Assembly: GCA_031267335.1 (NCBI GenBank)
Contig: JAIRZH010000020.1
Location: 1 to 7,967, forward strand
Direction of reading: 5' to 3'
Length of the DNA: 7,967 nt
Source: Oscillospiraceae bacterium
GTDB taxonomy: Bacteria; Bacillota; Clostridia; Oscillospirales; Acutalibacteraceae
In this document: in pieces, positions 6,117 to 7,967 of the stretch
How positions within the stretch are numbered: position 1 is the stretch's first letter
How the letters are laid out: the number at the start of each line of letters is the position of its first letter
Notes under the pieces: model-generated
Databases searched by the model: none
What the model saw: only the letters and a program-made list of their open reading frames with translations
What the model was told of the DNA's origin: nothing
Program-made: the position numbers and the translations under genes

Positions 6117-6321
6117 GAGCTTGCTTAGTATCTCTATGAGTCTGTCTAATATCTCTAAAACAGCATACATTTAACTAAAATTTTTTAAAATTCTGTATTG
6201 CTCGTCAGTTAAATACGTCAGTATTTGCCTTCCTCGCGCTTTGAATTTTAAAAATTTTAATCATTAAATCTGTATTGATAAAGAGATATTAGACAGGCTC
6301 TAAAAAATATCGGACAGATTT
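6117..6321. repeat. Outer ends of an older element surrounding copy 2
   Basis: GAGCTTGCTTAGTATCTCT (6117-6135) resembles the left end of copies 1 and 2, and ATATCGGACAGATTT (6307-6321) resembles their right end (ATATTAGACAGGCTC). TAA flanks both (6114-6116 and 6322-6324). This looks like the shell of an older copy into which copy 2 inserted, or an end-duplication event. Confidence 0.45.
6138..6300. mobile_element. Miniature inverted-repeat element, copy 2 (inverted relative to copy 1)
   Basis: The ends GAGTCTGTCTAATATCTCT and AGAGATATTAGACAGGCTC match copy 1 at 1874-2032. The non-palindromic centre (TGTATTGCTCGTCAGTTAAA and on to GCGCTTT) matches the reverse complement of copy 1's centre with about 5 differences in 49 bases, while the arms have diverged and gained an indel. 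The flanks are TAT on the left and TAA on the right, so the target duplication is no longer exact. Confidence 0.75.
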
Positions 6322-6462
6322 TAAGCGAAAATTAAAGTAATAATTAAAAATATTTTATAACAATTATTTTAATTGGTTGACTCAAAGTAAATTTAAGAAA
6401 AAAATACATAATTTATTTAATTTTATAAAAATATTTTTGAGAAATTTTTGAAATTCAATCTG

Positions 6463-6563
6463 TGATACATTTTTCTAATTCTAAAATAAGGTAACGCATT
6501 TATAGGTTTGCTGTGCGGGTTCTCAAAAAAAAATATTGTTTTTTTTAAAAAAAAAATGTATCA
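6463..6563 (+). promoter_or_regulatory. Inverted repeat in the 5' region of the Nif11-leader gene
   Basis: TGATACATTTTT (6463-6474) and AAAAATGTATCA (6552-6563) are perfect 12-base complements, extending three more pairs past a single bulge (CTG with CAG). They enclose 77 bases holding GGTAACGC, GCTGTGCGGG and a second A9/T8 inverted tract (about 6525-6548). It ends 48 bases before the start codon, so the leader RNA could fold into a large hairpin. It does not match a riboswitch I recognise; a worn palindromic element is the alternative. Confidence 0.35.
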
Positions 6564-6612
6564 TCAGTTTATGGATTTTATCGAAAAATTAAAAAAACGA
6601 GGTGTTGAATAA
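6556..6612 (+). CDS. Possible 18-residue upstream peptide overlapping the next start (TAATG)
   Basis: A short frame, MYHQFMDFIEKLKKRGVE, ends with TAA that shares one base with the ATG of the next gene, a layout used for translational coupling. Its own start follows an A-run with no ribosome site, and the AGGTG motif of the next gene lies within its last codons. It may well be chance. Confidence 0.2.
   Translation: MYHQFMDFIEKLKKRGVE
6599..6604 (+). promoter_or_regulatory. Ribosome binding site fixing the Nif11-leader start
   Basis: GAGGTG seven bases before ATG 6612 is the clearest ribosome site in the region and selects this start over the ATG at 6556 or the in-frame ATG at 6642. Confidence 0.75.
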
Positions 6613-7967
6613 TGGAAGATAATTATTTCGGAAAATTTTTAATGATAGTAATACCGTTTTCCAAAGTTTTAGAAAACGAAGAATTGTGTAATGAGCTAGC
6701 TAAATTGAATTCTTATGAAGAAATTTATGAATTTCTTTTAAGTATAGAAGATACAGGGTATACAAAAGAAGATGTATACAATTTTTGTAATTTTTTAATA
6801 AAAAAATTTGAAGAGAATAAATATGAAATTTTAGCATCAATTAACGATAATACATCTGATAATGATGATACATCTAAAATCCAACTTAATGATGATGAGA
6901 TTAGTAATGTATCAGGCGGTTCGCTAAAAAATCAAAAGTCAAAATTTACAGCTACAGCTCTTGCTGCATTATCGGCGATTACTCCGTTTATTAATTCTAA
7001 AATTTCTGCAGTTAATGCAAATAACCCCGTGATTCAAAGCGTAGCAATAGAAAAAGATGATAGAACCAAAGAAGCGCCTAAAATTACCGGCGCTCTTGCT
7101 GCCCAAAGCAAGACAGTAGATAAAACCAAAAAAGAAGTGTCTAAAACTACCGGCGCTCCTGCTTCCCAAAGCAAGACAGTAGATAAAACCAAAAAAGAAG
7201 CGCCTAAAACTACCGGCGCTCCTTCTACCCAAAGCAAGACAGTAGATAAAACCAAAAAAGAAGCGCCTAAAACCGCCGGTGCTCCTTCTACCCAAAGCAA
7301 GGCAATAAATAAGATCAAAGAAGTAGCTAAAACTGCAAACAGCCCTGTCGCTCAAAGCAAGGCAATAGATAAAACTAAAGAAGTTCCTAAAACTGCCAGT
7401 ACTCCTGCTGCCCAAAGCAAGGCAGTAGATAAAACCAAAAAAGAAGCGCCTAAAACCGCCGATGCTCCCGTAGCTCAAAGCAAAGCAGTAAATAAAACCG
7501 AAAAAAATGTTAATGTTCTGGTAAAAGAAAAAAAATCGACAATATTAAGTCAGCTCAAACAATTTTGGGAAGATTATGGAAAAACCGCAGCTAAATTAAC
7601 GATTGGTACAATAATTGTTTGTGGTTCGCTTTATTTATCAAGCGTAGCTATAGATAAATTTCAGAAATATGACGTAAACAAAAAATTTCACAAAGGTTTA
7701 GATGACCGTCCGTTGGTGAAAAAATTGTATGATGAAGAAAAAGATAAAGCAGGGAATGAACAATTAAGCGATAAACAAATAATGAATAATGTAGGGTACG
7801 TATTTGAAAATGATTCTAATAGTAAAAGTATAGCAGTTTCTCAAATAAACGAAGTTATAAAAATATTAAATGAAGCAAAATCTCCTCTAAATATATTATA
7901 TGACATTTTTAAAGGCATGTTTACACCTGTAACACTTTTTTTTGGGATTACCCAATCAATTAGTAGT
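6612..7967 (+). CDS. Nif11-like double-glycine leader protein with tandem-repeat linker and transmembrane helix (3' end outside window)
   Basis: The frame is open to the right edge (452 residues visible). Residues about 5-65 resemble the Nif11 leader domain (FSKVLENEELCNELAKL, then EDTGYTKEDVYNFC). LNDDEISNVSGG ends at G102-G103, the double-glycine site cut by C39-peptidase ABC exporters. After it, residues 113-136 form a hydrophobic segment ending KISAVNA that resembles the signal-like part of the ATPase. Residues 165-288 are six 20-21-residue Lys/Ala/Pro/Thr repeats (QSKTVDKTKKEAPKTTGAPS type). Residues about 329-347 are a predicted transmembrane helix (LTIGTIIVCGSLYLSSVAI), followed by a charged region and a second hydrophobic stretch near 425-447. 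Nif11 leaders normally precede small ribosomal peptides; here the cargo is a large, apparently membrane-spanning protein. No exporter or modifying enzyme gene is in the window. The C-terminal part is unrecognised. The leader call is good, the function unknown. Confidence 0.85.
   Translation, partial: MEDNYFGKFLMIVIPFSKVLENEELCNELAKLNSYEEIYEFLLSIEDTGYTKEDVYNFCNFLIKKFEENKYEILASINDNTSDNDDTSKIQLNDDEISNVSGGSLKNQKSKFTATALAALSAITPFINSKISAVNANNPVIQSVAIEKDDRTKEAPKITGALAAQSKTVDKTKKEVSKTTGAPASQSKTVDKTKKEAPKTTGAPSTQSKTVDKTKKEAPKTAGAPSTQSKAINKIKEVAKTANSPVAQSKAIDKTKEVPKTASTPAAQSKAVDKTKKEAPKTADAPVAQSKAVNKTEKNVNVLVKEKKSTILSQLKQFWEDYGKTAAKLTIGTIIVCGSLYLSSVAIDKFQKYDVNKKFHKGLDDRPLVKKLYDEEKDKAGNEQLSDKQIMNNVGYVFENDSNSKSIAVSQINEVIKILNEAKSPLNILYDIFKGMFTPVTLFFGITQSISS
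7104..7475 (+). repeat. Six tandem 60-63-base coding repeats
   Basis: Units begin at 7104, 7167, 7230, 7293, 7353 and 7413, each starting CAAAGCAA; a partial unit follows at 7476 and a worn one precedes 7104. The second and third are almost identical, indicating recent expansion, while the fourth and fifth are 60 bases and more divergent. Long - strand open frames here only mirror the repeat. Confidence 0.9.

Noticed and set aside
6377..6410. TTGACT as a -35 box for the Nif11-leader gene
   Set aside because: The nearest -10-like hexamer (TACATA) is 22 bases away, too far for a normal promoter; at 17 bases the sequence is only AAAAAT.
7104..7475. Possible CRISPR-like regular repeats
   Set aside because: Units are contiguous with no unique spacers, are in frame and encode a protein repeat.
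6969..7478. Two open frames on the - strand with apparent repeats
   Set aside because: They mirror the tandem repeats of the Nif11-leader gene; that gene has a strong ribosome site and recognisable domains, these do not.

Overview
The window is AT-rich bacterial DNA. It carries Shine-Dalgarno sites, a tRNA with an encoded CCA end, an OmpR/PhoB-type response regulator and a PdaB-like polysaccharide deacetylase end, all of which point to a Firmicute, most likely a clostridial lineage. Three separate loci encode proteins that look exported, and two of these carry enzyme domains that need nucleotides or act on ADP-ribose. Gene density is low and the gaps are full of small palindromic repeats. Together this fits a host-associated, perhaps intracellular, clostridium; that lifestyle is inference and was not read directly.

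Layout: (1) bases 2-373, + strand, the 3' end of a polysaccharide deacetylase. (2) 484-1784, - strand, a microbial-type poly(ADP-ribose) glycohydrolase (PARG, GGG-x7-QEE motif). Its exported, lysine-rich N-terminal part lies in a second, overlapping frame joined at a run of ten A's, so it is either one slippage-expressed gene or a frameshifted one. (3) 1785-2520, no gene; a nest of palindromic miniature elements. (4) 2528-2604, - strand, a CAT-anticodon tRNA. (5) 2693-4732, - strand, an FtsH-like AAA+ ATPase with no protease domain, a signal-like N-terminus, a lysine-rich linker and long coiled coils. (6) 4858-5598, - strand, a response regulator just upstream of the ATPase gene in the same direction. 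(7) 5599-6555, no gene: an extremely AT-rich stretch, two more palindromic elements, and a 12-bp inverted repeat ahead of the next gene. (8) 6612 to beyond the right edge, + strand, a protein with a Nif11-like double-glycine leader, a secretion-like hydrophobic segment ending AVNA, a 21-residue tandem-repeat linker, a transmembrane helix and an unrecognised C-terminal region.

How they may work together: the PARG, ATPase and Nif11-leader proteins share a common plan. Each has a hydrophobic segment followed by a polar stretch and, near the proposed cleavage point, an Asn-Ala or similar ending (VNA, ANA, AVNA), then a lysine-rich low-complexity linker, then a distinct domain. This suggests a set of exported or surface-anchored proteins using a common route, with the Nif11-type leader implying a C39-peptidase ABC exporter encoded elsewhere. 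This shared architecture is the best candidate here for an undescribed system. The palindromic elements appear to be at least two or three related miniature families that have inserted into one another.
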